Positions 34,235-42,821 of a DNA stretch of 64,000 bases are shown here, in pieces. Source of the stretch: Frateuria_A sp051900425 (GTDB taxonomy: Bacteria; Pseudomonadota; Gammaproteobacteria; Xanthomonadales; Rhodanobacteraceae). Every line of letters begins with the position of its first letter. Position 1 is the first letter of the stretch. The notes under the pieces were generated by a model, which did no database searches, was not told where the DNA came from, and saw only the letters and a program-made list of their open reading frames with translations. Both the position numbers and the translations under genes were made by a program. The stretch covers positions 80,388-144,387 of the forward strand of contig NZ_JBHZGK010000009.1 in assembly GCF_051900425.1 (NCBI RefSeq), read 5' to 3'.

Positions 34235-34266
34235 AGTCTAGACCTTTGATTCAGGTCCAGAGTCAA
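34235..34266 (-). promoter_or_regulatory. MerR-type promoter and operator of the copper operon
   Basis: TTGACT (34266-34261) and TAGACT (34240-34235) are 20 nt apart, longer than the usual 17, as in MerR-controlled promoters. Between them lies a dyad, 7 of 8 matched, CTAGACCT / AGGTCCAG (34238-34245 and 34253-34260) around a 7-nt centre. Its ACCT...AGGT core resembles CueR sites. The start codon lies 6 nt after the -10. Confidence 0.85.
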
Positions 34267-34278
34267 GCCCTGCTCGCA

Positions 34279-34297
34279 GGGTGGGTTCAGCCCACCC
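34279..34297. repeat. Short palindrome GGGTGGG / CCCACCC
   Basis: 7-bp arms with a 5-nt loop. A related palindrome GTGGGCC / GGCCCAC lies at 39347-39362. Both resemble the widespread GGGTGGGC..GCCCACC intergenic repeat. Confidence 0.5.
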
Positions 34298-34345
34298 GCC
34301 AGGGGCGACCCAAAGCGGCGGACTGACACCGCCCCCACGGAACGC

Positions 34346-34903
34346 TCAGCGTTTGAGGATGGTGTGGACCCACGCCACGTAGCTGTCGACGAAGCCCTGA
34401 AGGAACTTGCGCGTGCTGTCCACGGTGATGTTGTCGTTGGCGTCGACGGGACCGTCGTCCTTGAACTGCACGAACACCTCCGGCTGTCCCAGCAAGGGGA
34501 CATCCAGATAGGCCAGCACGTTGCGCAGGTGCTGTTGCGCCAGCGCGCTGCCGGTCGCGCCGATCGACGCGCCGATCACCGCGCCCGGCTTGCCGGCGAA
34601 CGCGTTGGTGCCGTAGGGACGCGAAGCGATGTCGATGGCATTCTTCAGCACGCCGGGCACGGAACGGTTGTACTCGGGGGTGACGAACAGCAGCGCATCC
34701 GCGGCCTGGATCTGCTGCTTCATCGTGGTCCACGACGCCGGGTAGTTGCCGTCGAGGTCCTGGTCGTACAGCGGCAGGTCGCCGATGGCGACATGCTCGA
34801 ACGCCAGTTCGTCGGGCGCCAGCTTCTCCACCGCGTGGGCCAGTCGGCGATTGAAGGAATCCTTGCGCAGGCTGCCGACCAGGACGGCCACTTTGATGCT
34901 CAT
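34346..34903 (-). CDS. NADPH-dependent FMN reductase (ChrR/YieF-like)
   Basis: 185-aa flavodoxin-fold quinone/chromate-type reductase. The FMN phosphate loop is VLVGSLRKDSFNRRL (7-21), the ribityl/isoalloxazine loop is LFVTPEYNRSVPGVLKNAID (about 72-91), and ASRPYGTNAFAGKPGAVIGAS is typical of the family. The physiological substrate is unknown; quinone protection against oxidative stress is the usual role. The ATG has GGAGA 7 nt upstream. It diverges from the diguanylate cyclase. Confidence 0.9.
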   Translation of the reverse strand: MSIKVAVLVGSLRKDSFNRRLAHAVEKLAPDELAFEHVAIGDLPLYDQDLDGNYPASWTTMKQQIQAADALLFVTPEYNRSVPGVLKNAIDIASRPYGTNAFAGKPGAVIGASIGATGSALAQQHLRNVLAYLDVPLLGQPEVFVQFKDDGPVDANDNITVDSTRKFLQGFVDSYVAWVHTILKR

Positions 34904-35260
34904 GGGGAATCTCCGCGAGGGGCGCCCTGCGGGCGTCACCGTTTCGTGAAAGCCGAGCGGTGCGACTGCTCGTATGGGTCCATAGCTACCCCACAGGGTC
35001 AGACACGGCCGCGATTCGGCGAAGCATGATGCGCGCCCCGGCAAGGCCCCGTGAGCGCACGGGAGCATCCGCGCCTTGGCACGGAGCCTGCTAGCCGAGC
35101 CCCTGGCTCGCCTGTAAAAAAGTGGGGCGAAGGACCGGACGGTTCGCGTAGGATCGTCTTCAACGCAGGCACGACGGCAGGAAGCGGCCGCCTCGCCTGG
35201 TCAAGGGGTCGGGTCGCGGACTGCAGGGACGTGCAGCCGTCGCCAAGCGGGGACAAGGGG
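34904..35260. other. 357-bp divergent intergenic region
   Basis: Contains the upstream regions of the FMN reductase and the diguanylate cyclase. No gene, repeat or clear promoter pair stands out. An open plus frame runs through it, but its composition does not resemble the cyclase family, so I start that gene at 35261. Confidence 0.5.
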
Positions 35261-37000
35261 ATGCGAACGCTGTCCGCAGCAAGGATCTGGAACCGGTGCA
35301 GGCTCCCGTTGATCGGGAGCGTGCTCGGACTGCTGTGGTTGTGGTTCGGCGTAGTGCACGCGGCCATGCTGCTGGACGGCGGCTGGCGCGAGGTGCGCGC
35401 CGGGGACACCCCCGCCGCCGTGCTGGCGCAGTTCCACAAGGGCCAACTGGCCGCGTTCGATCCGTCCCTGCTGCACAGCTTTCCGCGCGAGAACCTCGGC
35501 ACCTGGGTGGTACTGCGTCCGCAGCCGCCCTGGGTGGACGAGGAGCGGGTGCTGACCATCTACCCACCCGCGCTGGGGCGGATCACGGTCTACGACAACA
35601 AGGGTCCGGTCAGCCGCCTGGCGCTGGACGACACCAGTGGTCAGCCGCTGGGCCACGGCCGGCTGGCGTTCCGCTATCCGGCCAGCGTGCCCGCCTCCAC
35701 CCTGATCCTGCTCAAGCTCGAGCCCATGGAGGGGCTGTCGCCGCCGTTGAGCTTCCACCTCGAATCGCTGACGGCCTTCCTCGGCCACGACGCGCACTGG
35801 CTGACGCTGTTCAGCGCCTGCTTTGCGGTCATGCTGACGATGGCGCTGATGGCGCTGTGCTTCGCGCTGATGCTGCGCGACAACACGTTCTTCTGGTACG
35901 CCGGCTACATCTTCTGCTACGCGCTGATCCAGAGTATCCAGACCGGCTTCCTGTTCCATCCGCTGGAGGCAGGCTGGCTGGCACCCTCGGCCGCCCTGCT
36001 CGAATCGGCCTCGATCGCCTTGTCGGTGGCTTTCGCTGCGCTGTTCATGGCGCGCTTCTGCGAACTGCAGCGTTTCGCGCCCCTGCTGCGCGCACCCGTG
36101 CTGGCGCTCGCCGTCGGCATGCCGCTGCTGGTGCTGATGCGCAGCAGCTCGATCGGGCTGCTGGTGGACGTGGCGCAGGCGCTGGTCGATCCGCTGCTGA
36201 TCCTGGGCGCGCTGTTGATGCTGCTCACCGCGATCGTCGCCGCGTCGCACGGCTCCCGCCACGCCTGGTTCTTCCTGGTCGGCTGGACGCCACTGCTGGC
36301 GCTCACCGCGCTGTCCACGGCCCAGCTCAGCGGCGCGCTGCCCAACATGAGCTGGACCAGCGACGCCAGCGTGGTGGCCGGCGCGTTCGAGGCGATCGTG
36401 CTGTCGATCGGCCTGGGCGATCGGGCGCTTACGATGCGGCGCGATCGCGACATGGTGCGCGCGCTGGCCGACAACGATTCGCTTACCGGTGTGCTCAACC
36501 GCCGCGCCTGGAGCGAGGGGGCGGAGAGAATGCTGGAGGAAAGCACCGGCCGGCCGGTGGCCTTGCTGTTCCTGGACCTGGATCGCTTCAAGACGCTCAA
36601 CGACCAGCAAGGCCACCGCGCGGGCGATCGCGCCCTCATCGAAGTGGCGGAGGCGCTGCGCGCCGAATTGCGGCCTTCGGACCTGCTCGGGCGCTACGGC
36701 GGCGAGGAATTCATCGCCATGCTCGATGGCGTGGTCGAAGAGCAAGCCATGCAGGTGGCCACCCGCCTGTGCCGGCGGGTGCACCGGCTGGAGATCCCGG
36801 TCAACGGCGAATTCATGCTCAGCGTGAGCATCGGCGTGGCCATGCGGACGCTGGCCGATACGGTGGAAACGCTGATCGAGCGCGCCGACCAGGCGATGTA
36901 CCAGGCCAAGGTCAACGGCCGCAACCAGGCGCGGCTCTACGACCGGCCGCGCGGCATCCCGAGTCAGGTGTGGCCGCGCGTGAGCGAGGTGGAGGAGTAG
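35261..37000 (+). CDS. 7TMR-DISM diguanylate cyclase (GGEEF)
   Basis: 579-aa membrane enzyme making cyclic di-GMP. It has a signal-type N-terminal helix, a periplasmic DISM-type sensory domain (about 30-180), seven membrane helices (about 185-390) and a C-terminal GGDEF domain with RYGGEEFIAML and NDSLTGVLNRRAW. The inhibitory I-site RPSD lies five residues before GGEEF, so product feedback is expected. The start MRTLSAARIWNR has GGGG upstream. DISM domains often sense carbohydrate-like ligands. The gene ends 12 nt from the convergent E1 gene. Confidence 0.92.
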   Translation: MRTLSAARIWNRCRLPLIGSVLGLLWLWFGVVHAAMLLDGGWREVRAGDTPAAVLAQFHKGQLAAFDPSLLHSFPRENLGTWVVLRPQPPWVDEERVLTIYPPALGRITVYDNKGPVSRLALDDTSGQPLGHGRLAFRYPASVPASTLILLKLEPMEGLSPPLSFHLESLTAFLGHDAHWLTLFSACFAVMLTMALMALCFALMLRDNTFFWYAGYIFCYALIQSIQTGFLFHPLEAGWLAPSAALLESASIALSVAFAALFMARFCELQRFAPLLRAPVLALAVGMPLLVLMRSSSIGLLVDVAQALVDPLLILGALLMLLTAIVAASHGSRHAWFFLVGWTPLLALTALSTAQLSGALPNMSWTSDASVVAGAFEAIVLSIGLGDRALTMRRDRDMVRALADNDSLTGVLNRRAWSEGAERMLEESTGRPVALLFLDLDRFKTLNDQQGHRAGDRALIEVAEALRAELRPSDLLGRYGGEEFIAMLDGVVEEQAMQVATRLCRRVHRLEIPVNGEFMLSVSIGVAMRTLADTVETLIERADQAMYQAKVNGRNQARLYDRPRGIPSQVWPRVSEVEE

Positions 37001-37012
37001 CGCGCTAGGACG

Positions 37013-39280
37013 TCAGCCAGCCAGCCGCCGCGCCGCCGCCACCACGTCCGCCTCGCCCGGCAGCACCAGGAACGCCGCGCCCGCCAGCGGGGTGAAGGTA
37101 TCGGCACCGACCACCCGCTCCAGCGGCGTGGCGCCGAGACCGGCCTCCACGATCGCGGTGATCACACCCTCCCCCACGCCGGCACTCTTGCGGCCTTCGT
37201 CCAGCACCACGATGCGCTTGGCACCTTTCGCTTGCGCCGCGATGAAGGCGTCGTTGAGCGGGGCGAGCCAGCGCAGGTCGACCACGCGCACCTTCCACTT
37301 CAGCTCCGCTTCGATGATGCGCGCCGCGCGAAGGGCCATCGGCACGCCGTTGCCGAAGGTGAACACGACCAGGTCGTCCGCATCCGCGCCGTAGACCCTG
37401 CCCTCGCCGAGCTTCATCGCCTCGCCCGGCGCCGGATAGGCGAACTGCCACTGGCCGTCGCCCGGCTCGTACAGGTCCTTGGTCATGTACAGCGCGATCG
37501 GTTCGAGGAAGGCGCACACGCGCCCGTCCACCTTCGCCAGCGCAGTCAGCGTGCGCAGCATGGTCGCCGCGTCGTCGCCGCGGCTGGGGCAGCCGACGAC
37601 CAGGCCCGGGATATCGCGCAGCGCGGCGATCGAGTTGTCGTTGTGGAAGTGGCCACCGAAGCCGCGCTGGTAGCCCAGCGACGCCACGCGCATCACCAGC
37701 GGGTTGCGGTACTGGTCGTTGGAGAAGAACTGCAGGCTGGCCGCTTCCCCGCGGATCTGGTCGCCGGCGTTGTGGAAGTACGCCAGGTACTGGATCTCCG
37801 GGATCGGCAGCATGCCCATGTTGGCGTAGCCCTGGGCGAGGCCGAGGATCACCGTCTCGTCCAGCAGCGTGTTGAACACGCGCGTGTTCTTGAACGCCTT
37901 GTGCAGGCCCTTGGTGACCGTGTAGACGCCACCCTTCTGCGCCACGTCCTCGCCGAACAGCAGCGACTCGGGGTACTTGGCCATGATGTCGTGCAGCGCC
38001 TGGCCAATCTGGATGGCCAGGTGTCGCGGCGGCTGGTTCTCCGGCAGCTTGTCCTCGCTGCCGAAAGCCTTCAGGCGGGCGTCCGCGTAGTCGGCGCGCT
38101 CGGCCTCGGCCTGCACCTTGGCGGGCGTAAATGGGGCGAGCGGCGCCATCACCTCGTCCAGGCGGTCGAGCTTGGGTCGGCGGTCGGCTTCTTCGGCGGC
38201 GGCGAAGCAGCGCTTGCGGGTCGCCTCGTACAGCGCCAGCAGTTCGTCCTTCGAATACAGGCCGGACTCCAGCGCGATCGCGGCCGAGCGCAGCAGCGGA
38301 TCGGTCGCCTCCACCGCGCAGAGCTCCTCGATGCTGCGCCACTCGATCTCGAAGTCGGTACCGGCGTGGCCCATCACGCGGGTGGTCTTCAGGTGCAGGA
38401 AGGTCGGCCGTCGCGTGCTGCGGCAGTGTTCGACCGCGCGCTGCACCTGGGCGTAACCCTCGGCCAGGTCCAGGCCGTCGGCAAAGAAGTAATCGAGGTT
38501 CGAGCGCGAGCGGTAATTGGCCGCCACCCAGTCGGTCGGCGTCTTCACCGAGATGCCGATGCCGTTGTCCTCGCACACGAACAGGACCGGAGCGGGCAGC
38601 TTCTGGTACGCGGTCCAGCCCGCGGCGTTGAAGGCGGTCTGCGCCGTGGCGTGGTTGGACGACGCGTCGCCGAACGAACAGATCGCGATCGCGTCGTCCG
38701 GTACCGGCAAGGTGTGCCCGATGCGCCGCGCGTGATCGATGGCAATCGCGGTGCCGAGCGCCTTGGGCAGGTGCGAGGCGATCGTCGAGGTCTGCGGCAG
38801 CACCCAGAGCGGCTTGCTGCCCCAGACCTTGTGGCGGCCGCCGGAGGCCGGGTCGTCCTTGCTGGCCGCAAAGGAGAGAGCCGAATCCATCACCGGATCC
38901 ATGCCCGGCAACTTGCGGAAGCGCTCGGCCATGAAGCCGCCGGAGCGGTAGTGCAGGAAGGCCGGGTCGGTATGGCGCGTCAGCCGCGCCACCATGGTAT
39001 TGCCCTCGTGGCCCGACGAGCCGATGGTGTAGAAGACCTTGTTCTGCACGCGCAGCACGCGCGCCATCAGGTCGAGATGGCGGCTGATCAACTGCGATTC
39101 GAACAGTTCGCGGAAGCCCCTCGCATCAAGCGCGCTTCCCGGCAGCACCGGCTGGTCGTCGTGCGGCGCCTGGCGCACCCCGCCATCCCACAGCTTCACG
39201 AACTCGGTGAAGTTCTGATCGACGATCTCGGCGCGGTTGAAGCCCTTGTGGCGGGCGGTGATCGGGAATGGCAGGGACAT
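37013..39280 (-). CDS. Single-chain 2-oxoacid dehydrogenase E1 (fused alpha-beta)
   Basis: 755-aa thiamin-diphosphate enzyme with both E1 halves in one chain. The alpha part has HYRSGGFMAERF, the ThDP/Mg site GDASSNHATAQTAFNAA (about 205-222) and FVCEDNGIGIS. The beta part starts near 420 (LAIQIGQALHDIMAKYPESLLFGEDVAQKGGVY) and has FGGHFHNDNS and PSRGDDA. Similar fused proteins are called branched-chain (2-oxoisovalerate) E1. No E2 or E3 gene is next to it, so it must use distant partners. A -10 TACAAT at 39313-39308 lies 28 nt before the start. It follows GST on the same strand. Confidence 0.88.
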   Translation of the reverse strand: MSLPFPITARHKGFNRAEIVDQNFTEFVKLWDGGVRQAPHDDQPVLPGSALDARGFRELFESQLISRHLDLMARVLRVQNKVFYTIGSSGHEGNTMVARLTRHTDPAFLHYRSGGFMAERFRKLPGMDPVMDSALSFAASKDDPASGGRHKVWGSKPLWVLPQTSTIASHLPKALGTAIAIDHARRIGHTLPVPDDAIAICSFGDASSNHATAQTAFNAAGWTAYQKLPAPVLFVCEDNGIGISVKTPTDWVAANYRSRSNLDYFFADGLDLAEGYAQVQRAVEHCRSTRRPTFLHLKTTRVMGHAGTDFEIEWRSIEELCAVEATDPLLRSAAIALESGLYSKDELLALYEATRKRCFAAAEEADRRPKLDRLDEVMAPLAPFTPAKVQAEAERADYADARLKAFGSEDKLPENQPPRHLAIQIGQALHDIMAKYPESLLFGEDVAQKGGVYTVTKGLHKAFKNTRVFNTLLDETVILGLAQGYANMGMLPIPEIQYLAYFHNAGDQIRGEAASLQFFSNDQYRNPLVMRVASLGYQRGFGGHFHNDNSIAALRDIPGLVVGCPSRGDDAATMLRTLTALAKVDGRVCAFLEPIALYMTKDLYEPGDGQWQFAYPAPGEAMKLGEGRVYGADADDLVVFTFGNGVPMALRAARIIEAELKWKVRVVDLRWLAPLNDAFIAAQAKGAKRIVVLDEGRKSAGVGEGVITAIVEAGLGATPLERVVGADTFTPLAGAAFLVLPGEADVVAAARRLAG

Positions 39281-39346
39281 GGCAGTATCGGGGGAAGTGA
39301 GAGGGTGATTGTAGGCTGGGCGTCAGCCACCGTCGGCAACCGGGAT

Positions 39347-39362
39347 GTGGGCCAAGGCCCAC
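39347..39362. repeat. Perfect palindrome GTGGGCC-AA-GGCCCAC
   Basis: 7-bp perfect arms with a 2-nt loop, between the GST gene and the E1 gene. Related to 34279-34297. Confidence 0.5.
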
Positions 39363-39377
39363 CCTGCGTCCGGCAGT

Positions 39378-39980
39378 TCAGGCCTGCATCGGCGAATGCC
39401 CCGGCTGCGACCGCACGCGGTCCAGCCAGGCCAGGATGTTCGGATACGGCGACAGGTCGAAGCCGCCGTCGGGGGCGCAATGGGTGTAGGCGTACAGCGC
39501 GATGTCGGCCAGCCCGTAGCGCTCGTCCACGAACCACTCGCGTCCGGCCAGGTGCTGCTCCATCACCGCCAGCACGCCCTTGCCGCGCTCGATCAGCGCC
39601 GGCACATCGGCCTGGCGCGGATGCTCAGGGGGCAACCAGCCGCGGATGAAGCGCGCCACCGCGATGCACGGCTCGTGGCTGTACTGCTCGAAGAACAGCC
39701 ACTGCAGGGTCTGCGCGCGCAGCCAGGCGTCCTGCGGCCAGAGCGCGGTGCCTTCGGCGAGGTAGCAGAGGATCGCGTCGGACTCGGCCAGCCGACGCCC
39801 GTCTTCCAGCTCCAGCAACGGCACCTTGCCGTTGGGGTTCCGGGCGAGGAATTCGGGAGTGCGCGTGGCGCCTCCTGCGCTGTCCACATCGACCCAGCGA
39901 TACTCACGCCCGAGCTGGTCGAGCAGCAACTGCAGCTTGTAGCAGTTGCCCGAGGCCCGCATGCCGTAGATGGTGATCAC
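39378..39980 (-). CDS. Glutathione S-transferase family protein
   Basis: 200-aa GST. The thioredoxin-like N-domain is ITIYGMRASGNCYKLQLLLDQL (possible active residues Ser10/Cys13 region) with NPNGKVPLLELEDGRRLAESDAIL for glutathione binding (about 48-72). A helical C-domain carries ADIALYAYTH. The GTG start has AAGG upstream and overlaps the stop of the preceding GNAT gene (GTGA). The substrate is unknown. Confidence 0.9.
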   Translation of the reverse strand: MITIYGMRASGNCYKLQLLLDQLGREYRWVDVDSAGGATRTPEFLARNPNGKVPLLELEDGRRLAESDAILCYLAEGTALWPQDAWLRAQTLQWLFFEQYSHEPCIAVARFIRGWLPPEHPRQADVPALIERGKGVLAVMEQHLAGREWFVDERYGLADIALYAYTHCAPDGGFDLSPYPNILAWLDRVRSQPGHSPMQA

Positions 39981-40528
39981 GCCCGCGCCTTTCGGCGCGC
40001 GCGCCACTGCTCGCGGGTCTGGCCCCAGATTTCGGTGGGCGAGTCCTCGTATGGCGCCGGCAGCCTGCCAGGGCCGCGGCAGGTGGAACCCAGCCGCTGC
40101 GCGAGCGCCTGCGAGGGCTTGTTGTCCGGGTGGATCGAGTGGATGACCTCGTCCCAGCCCAGGTTGTCGAACGCCCAGTCGATGGCGGCGGAGGCCCCCT
40201 CCACCGCGTAGCCCTTGCCCCACGCCGGACGGGCCAGGCCCCAGCCGACTTCGGTGCCGGGCCAGCCCTCGGGGTGCCACGGGCCGAGCCGGCCCACCCA
40301 TTGGCCGCTGGCCTTCTCGATGACCGAGAACATGGAGAAGCCCTGGATCATCCAGGCGCCGGCCGACGACAGAAAGCCGCGCCACGCAAGCGCGCGCGGC
40401 TGCTGCCCGCCGATGAAGCGGGCGGCCTCCAGGTCGGCCATGTTCGCCGCATAGGCATCGAAGTCCTCGATGCGCGGCGGGCGCAGGATCAGGCGATCGG
40501 TTTCGATGCGGATATCCGGAACGTGCAA
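39977..40528 (-). CDS. RimJ/RimL-type GNAT acetyltransferase
   Basis: 183-aa N-acetyltransferase. IRIETDRLILRPPRIEDFDAY is the typical RimJ/RimL-like N-terminus. EVGWGLARPAWGKGYAVEGASA is the acetyl-CoA motif. IHPDNKPSQALAQRLG is the C-terminal family motif. The start is a TTG at 40528 with GGAG 8 nt upstream; upstream in-frame codons lack family similarity. It is coupled to the GST gene by overlap. The acceptor is unknown. Confidence 0.88.
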   Translation of the reverse strand: MHVPDIRIETDRLILRPPRIEDFDAYAANMADLEAARFIGGQQPRALAWRGFLSSAGAWMIQGFSMFSVIEKASGQWVGRLGPWHPEGWPGTEVGWGLARPAWGKGYAVEGASAAIDWAFDNLGWDEVIHSIHPDNKPSQALAQRLGSTCRGPGRLPAPYEDSPTEIWGQTREQWRARRKARA

Positions 40529-40645
40529 GGCCTGGTCTCCTCGATAACCCGTTTTTCCCGGGCCGCACGACGCCTGGCCGGGTGTCATGGCGCGAGAGCG
40601 CCAATGACGGCCTGGGTGTAGGGCCACCCAGGCCAGAACGTCACA

Positions 40646-41815
40646 TCAGAATGCGTTGATACCGGTCAGCTCGCGACCGACCACGAGCTGGTGCACGGTC
40701 TCGGTACCCTCGTAGGTGATCACGGACTCGAGGTTGAGCGCGTGGCGAATCGCCGAATGCTCGGTCGTGATGCCCGCGCCGCCGAGGATGTCGCGGCACT
40801 CGCGGGCGATGTCGATCGCCATGCGGCAGTTGTTCCACTTGGCCAGCGAGACCTGTGTTGGCTGCATGACGCCCTTGTCCTTCAGGCGACCAAGCTGCAG
40901 CGAGAGCAGCTGCGCGGTGGTGATGCGCCGGGCCATGTCGGCCAGCTTGAGCTGGATCGCCTGGTTGGACGACAGCGGGCGGCCGAACAGGATGCGCTCG
41001 GCGGTGTAGTCGAGCACTTCCTTCAGGCAGGCCTGCGCGGCACCGATCGGGCCCCAGGTGATGCCGTAGCGTGCCTGCGTGAGGCAACCCAGCGGGCCCT
41101 TGAGGCCCTTCACGTTGGGCAGCCGGTTGGCTTCGGGCACGCGCACGTTGTCGAAGAACAGCGCGCTGGTGACCGAGGCGCGCAGGCTCATCTTCTTGTG
41201 CACTTCCTGCGCGGTGAAACCCTTGGTGTCGGTCGGCACGATGAAGCCCTGGATGCCGTCCGCGGTCTGCGCCCAGACGATCGCGATGTGCGCCAGGTTG
41301 CCGTTGGTGATCCACATCTTGGCGCCGTTGATGATCCAGTCGCCGCCGTCCTTCTTCGCGTTGGTCTTCATGTTGGCCGGATCGGAGCCGCCGTGCGGTT
41401 CGGTCAGGCCGAAGCAGCCGATGATCTCGCCCGCCGCCATCTTCGGCAGGTAGTGCATCTTCTGCTCTTCGGTGCCGTAGGCGTAGATCGGATACATGCA
41501 TAGCGAGCTCTGCACCGAAGCGAAGCTGCGCAGGCCCGAGTCGCCGCGCTCCAGCTCCTGGCAGATCAGGCCGTAGCTCACGCCGTTCATACCGGCGCAA
41601 CCGTACTTTTCCGGGATGGTCGCGCCGAGCAGGCCCAGGTTGGCGATCTCGGGGATCAGCTCCTTCGGGAAGCGGCCCTGGTCGAAGCAGTCGCCGATGA
41701 TCGGCAGCACCTTCTCGTCGACGAAGCGGCCGACGGTGTCCTGCACCATGCGCTCCTCGTCGGACAGCAGCGAGCGGACGTCGTACAGGTCGAGCGGGTC
41801 GAGACGGGCGGCCAT
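40646..41815 (-). CDS. gcdH: Glutaryl-CoA dehydrogenase
   Basis: 389-aa FAD-dependent acyl-CoA dehydrogenase for lysine/tryptophan breakdown (glutaryl-CoA to crotonyl-CoA and CO2). FAD-binding marks are GCFGLTEPHGGSDPANM and KMWITNG. The catalytic-base region is TYEGTETVHQLVVGRELTGINAF near the C-terminus. Its VHxLVxGRxLTGINAF ending and GITWGPIGAAQACL set glutaryl-CoA dehydrogenase apart from short-chain enzymes. The start MAARLDPLDLYDV at 41815 is preferred over an upstream ATG. It diverges from the DMT gene. Confidence 0.93.
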   Translation of the reverse strand: MAARLDPLDLYDVRSLLSDEERMVQDTVGRFVDEKVLPIIGDCFDQGRFPKELIPEIANLGLLGATIPEKYGCAGMNGVSYGLICQELERGDSGLRSFASVQSSLCMYPIYAYGTEEQKMHYLPKMAAGEIIGCFGLTEPHGGSDPANMKTNAKKDGGDWIINGAKMWITNGNLAHIAIVWAQTADGIQGFIVPTDTKGFTAQEVHKKMSLRASVTSALFFDNVRVPEANRLPNVKGLKGPLGCLTQARYGITWGPIGAAQACLKEVLDYTAERILFGRPLSSNQAIQLKLADMARRITTAQLLSLQLGRLKDKGVMQPTQVSLAKWNNCRMAIDIARECRDILGGAGITTEHSAIRHALNLESVITYEGTETVHQLVVGRELTGINAF

Positions 41816-41929
41816 GCTTGGGTTCCGTTGGAGGGACAAGCCCGGCATTCTACCGCCCGCGGCGGCGGGAGGTCATGCCGGGGCGCCTGCCCACCTGCCA
41901 CGCTGCCCCTCACCCCACCCGGACAACCC

Positions 41930-42808
41930 ATGTTCAAGGGCGTACTACTCGGCTTTGCCTGCTACGCGGCCTATGCGATCAGCGACGCCTTCGTCAAATC
42001 ACTGCACGGCACGCTGCCGGCGTTCGAGGCGGTGTTCTTCGGCGCGGCGATGGGTCTGGTGGCGATCCCGTTCATCCGCAAGCCGGGCGACCGCTGGCAC
42101 GAGGTTTTCATGGCCAACCGCCCTTCGCTGTGGTGGATTCGTGCGGTCACCGGTGCCATCTGCAACGTGTCGGCGGTCGTGGCATTCACCCATCTGCCGA
42201 TGGCCGAGACCTTCGCGCTGATCTTCCTGATGCCGATCTTCGTCACGCTGCTGTCGGTGGTGTTCCTCAAGGAACACGTGGGCTGGCGGCGCTGGTCGGC
42301 GGTCTTCGCCGGCTTCGCGGGGGTGCTGGTGGTACTTCGGCCCGGCTTCCGCCAACTCGGCGTGGGCCACTTCGCGGCGATCGCCTGCGGCATGGCCGGG
42401 GCGGTCTCGGTGGTGGCCCTGCGCATGGCCGGTGCTCACGAGAAGCGCATCAGCCTGTACGGCGCCGGGGTAATCGGACCGCTGGTGGCGGGCGGCCTGC
42501 TGATGCTGCCCTCGTTCACCTGGCCCGCTCTGCACCAGTGGTGGCTGCTGGCCGGCTACGGCCTGCTTGCCGGGCTGGCGGGCGTGCTGCTGATGCTCGC
42601 CACCCAGCTCGTCCCCGCCAATCGCGTGGCGCCGACCCAATACAGCCAGATGTTGTGGGCGATCGGCTTCGGTTACTGGCTGTTCGGCGACACGCTGGAC
42701 TGGCCGATGCTGGTCGGCATCGTGCTGATCCTGGGAGCCGGGCTGTTCACGCTGGTGCGCGAGGAGCAGGTGACCGGCTGGTGGCGGCGGATGAAGCTGG
42801 TGTCCTGA
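41930..42808 (+). CDS. EamA/DMT-family transporter
   Basis: 292-aa membrane protein with about ten helices in two EamA repeats (1-145 and 155-285). It carries AYAISDAFVKSLHGTLPAFEAVFF at the N-terminus and the repeat-end motif LKEHVGWRRWSAVFAGFAGVLVVLRPG. The second half has QYSQMLWAIGFGYWLFGDTLDWPMLVG. It is likely an exporter of a small metabolite, ligand unknown. The start MFKGVLLG is chosen because the upstream frame is atypical; the ribosome site is weak. Confidence 0.87.
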   Translation: MFKGVLLGFACYAAYAISDAFVKSLHGTLPAFEAVFFGAAMGLVAIPFIRKPGDRWHEVFMANRPSLWWIRAVTGAICNVSAVVAFTHLPMAETFALIFLMPIFVTLLSVVFLKEHVGWRRWSAVFAGFAGVLVVLRPGFRQLGVGHFAAIACGMAGAVSVVALRMAGAHEKRISLYGAGVIGPLVAGGLLMLPSFTWPALHQWWLLAGYGLLAGLAGVLLMLATQLVPANRVAPTQYSQMLWAIGFGYWLFGDTLDWPMLVGIVLILGAGLFTLVREEQVTGWWRRMKLVS

Positions 42809-42821
42809 CGCCGGAGCGCCG

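Noticed and set aside
34904..35260. Upstream extension of the diguanylate cyclase to 35051
   Set aside because: The added 70 residues do not resemble a sensor domain and would put the signal helix in the middle of the N-terminus.
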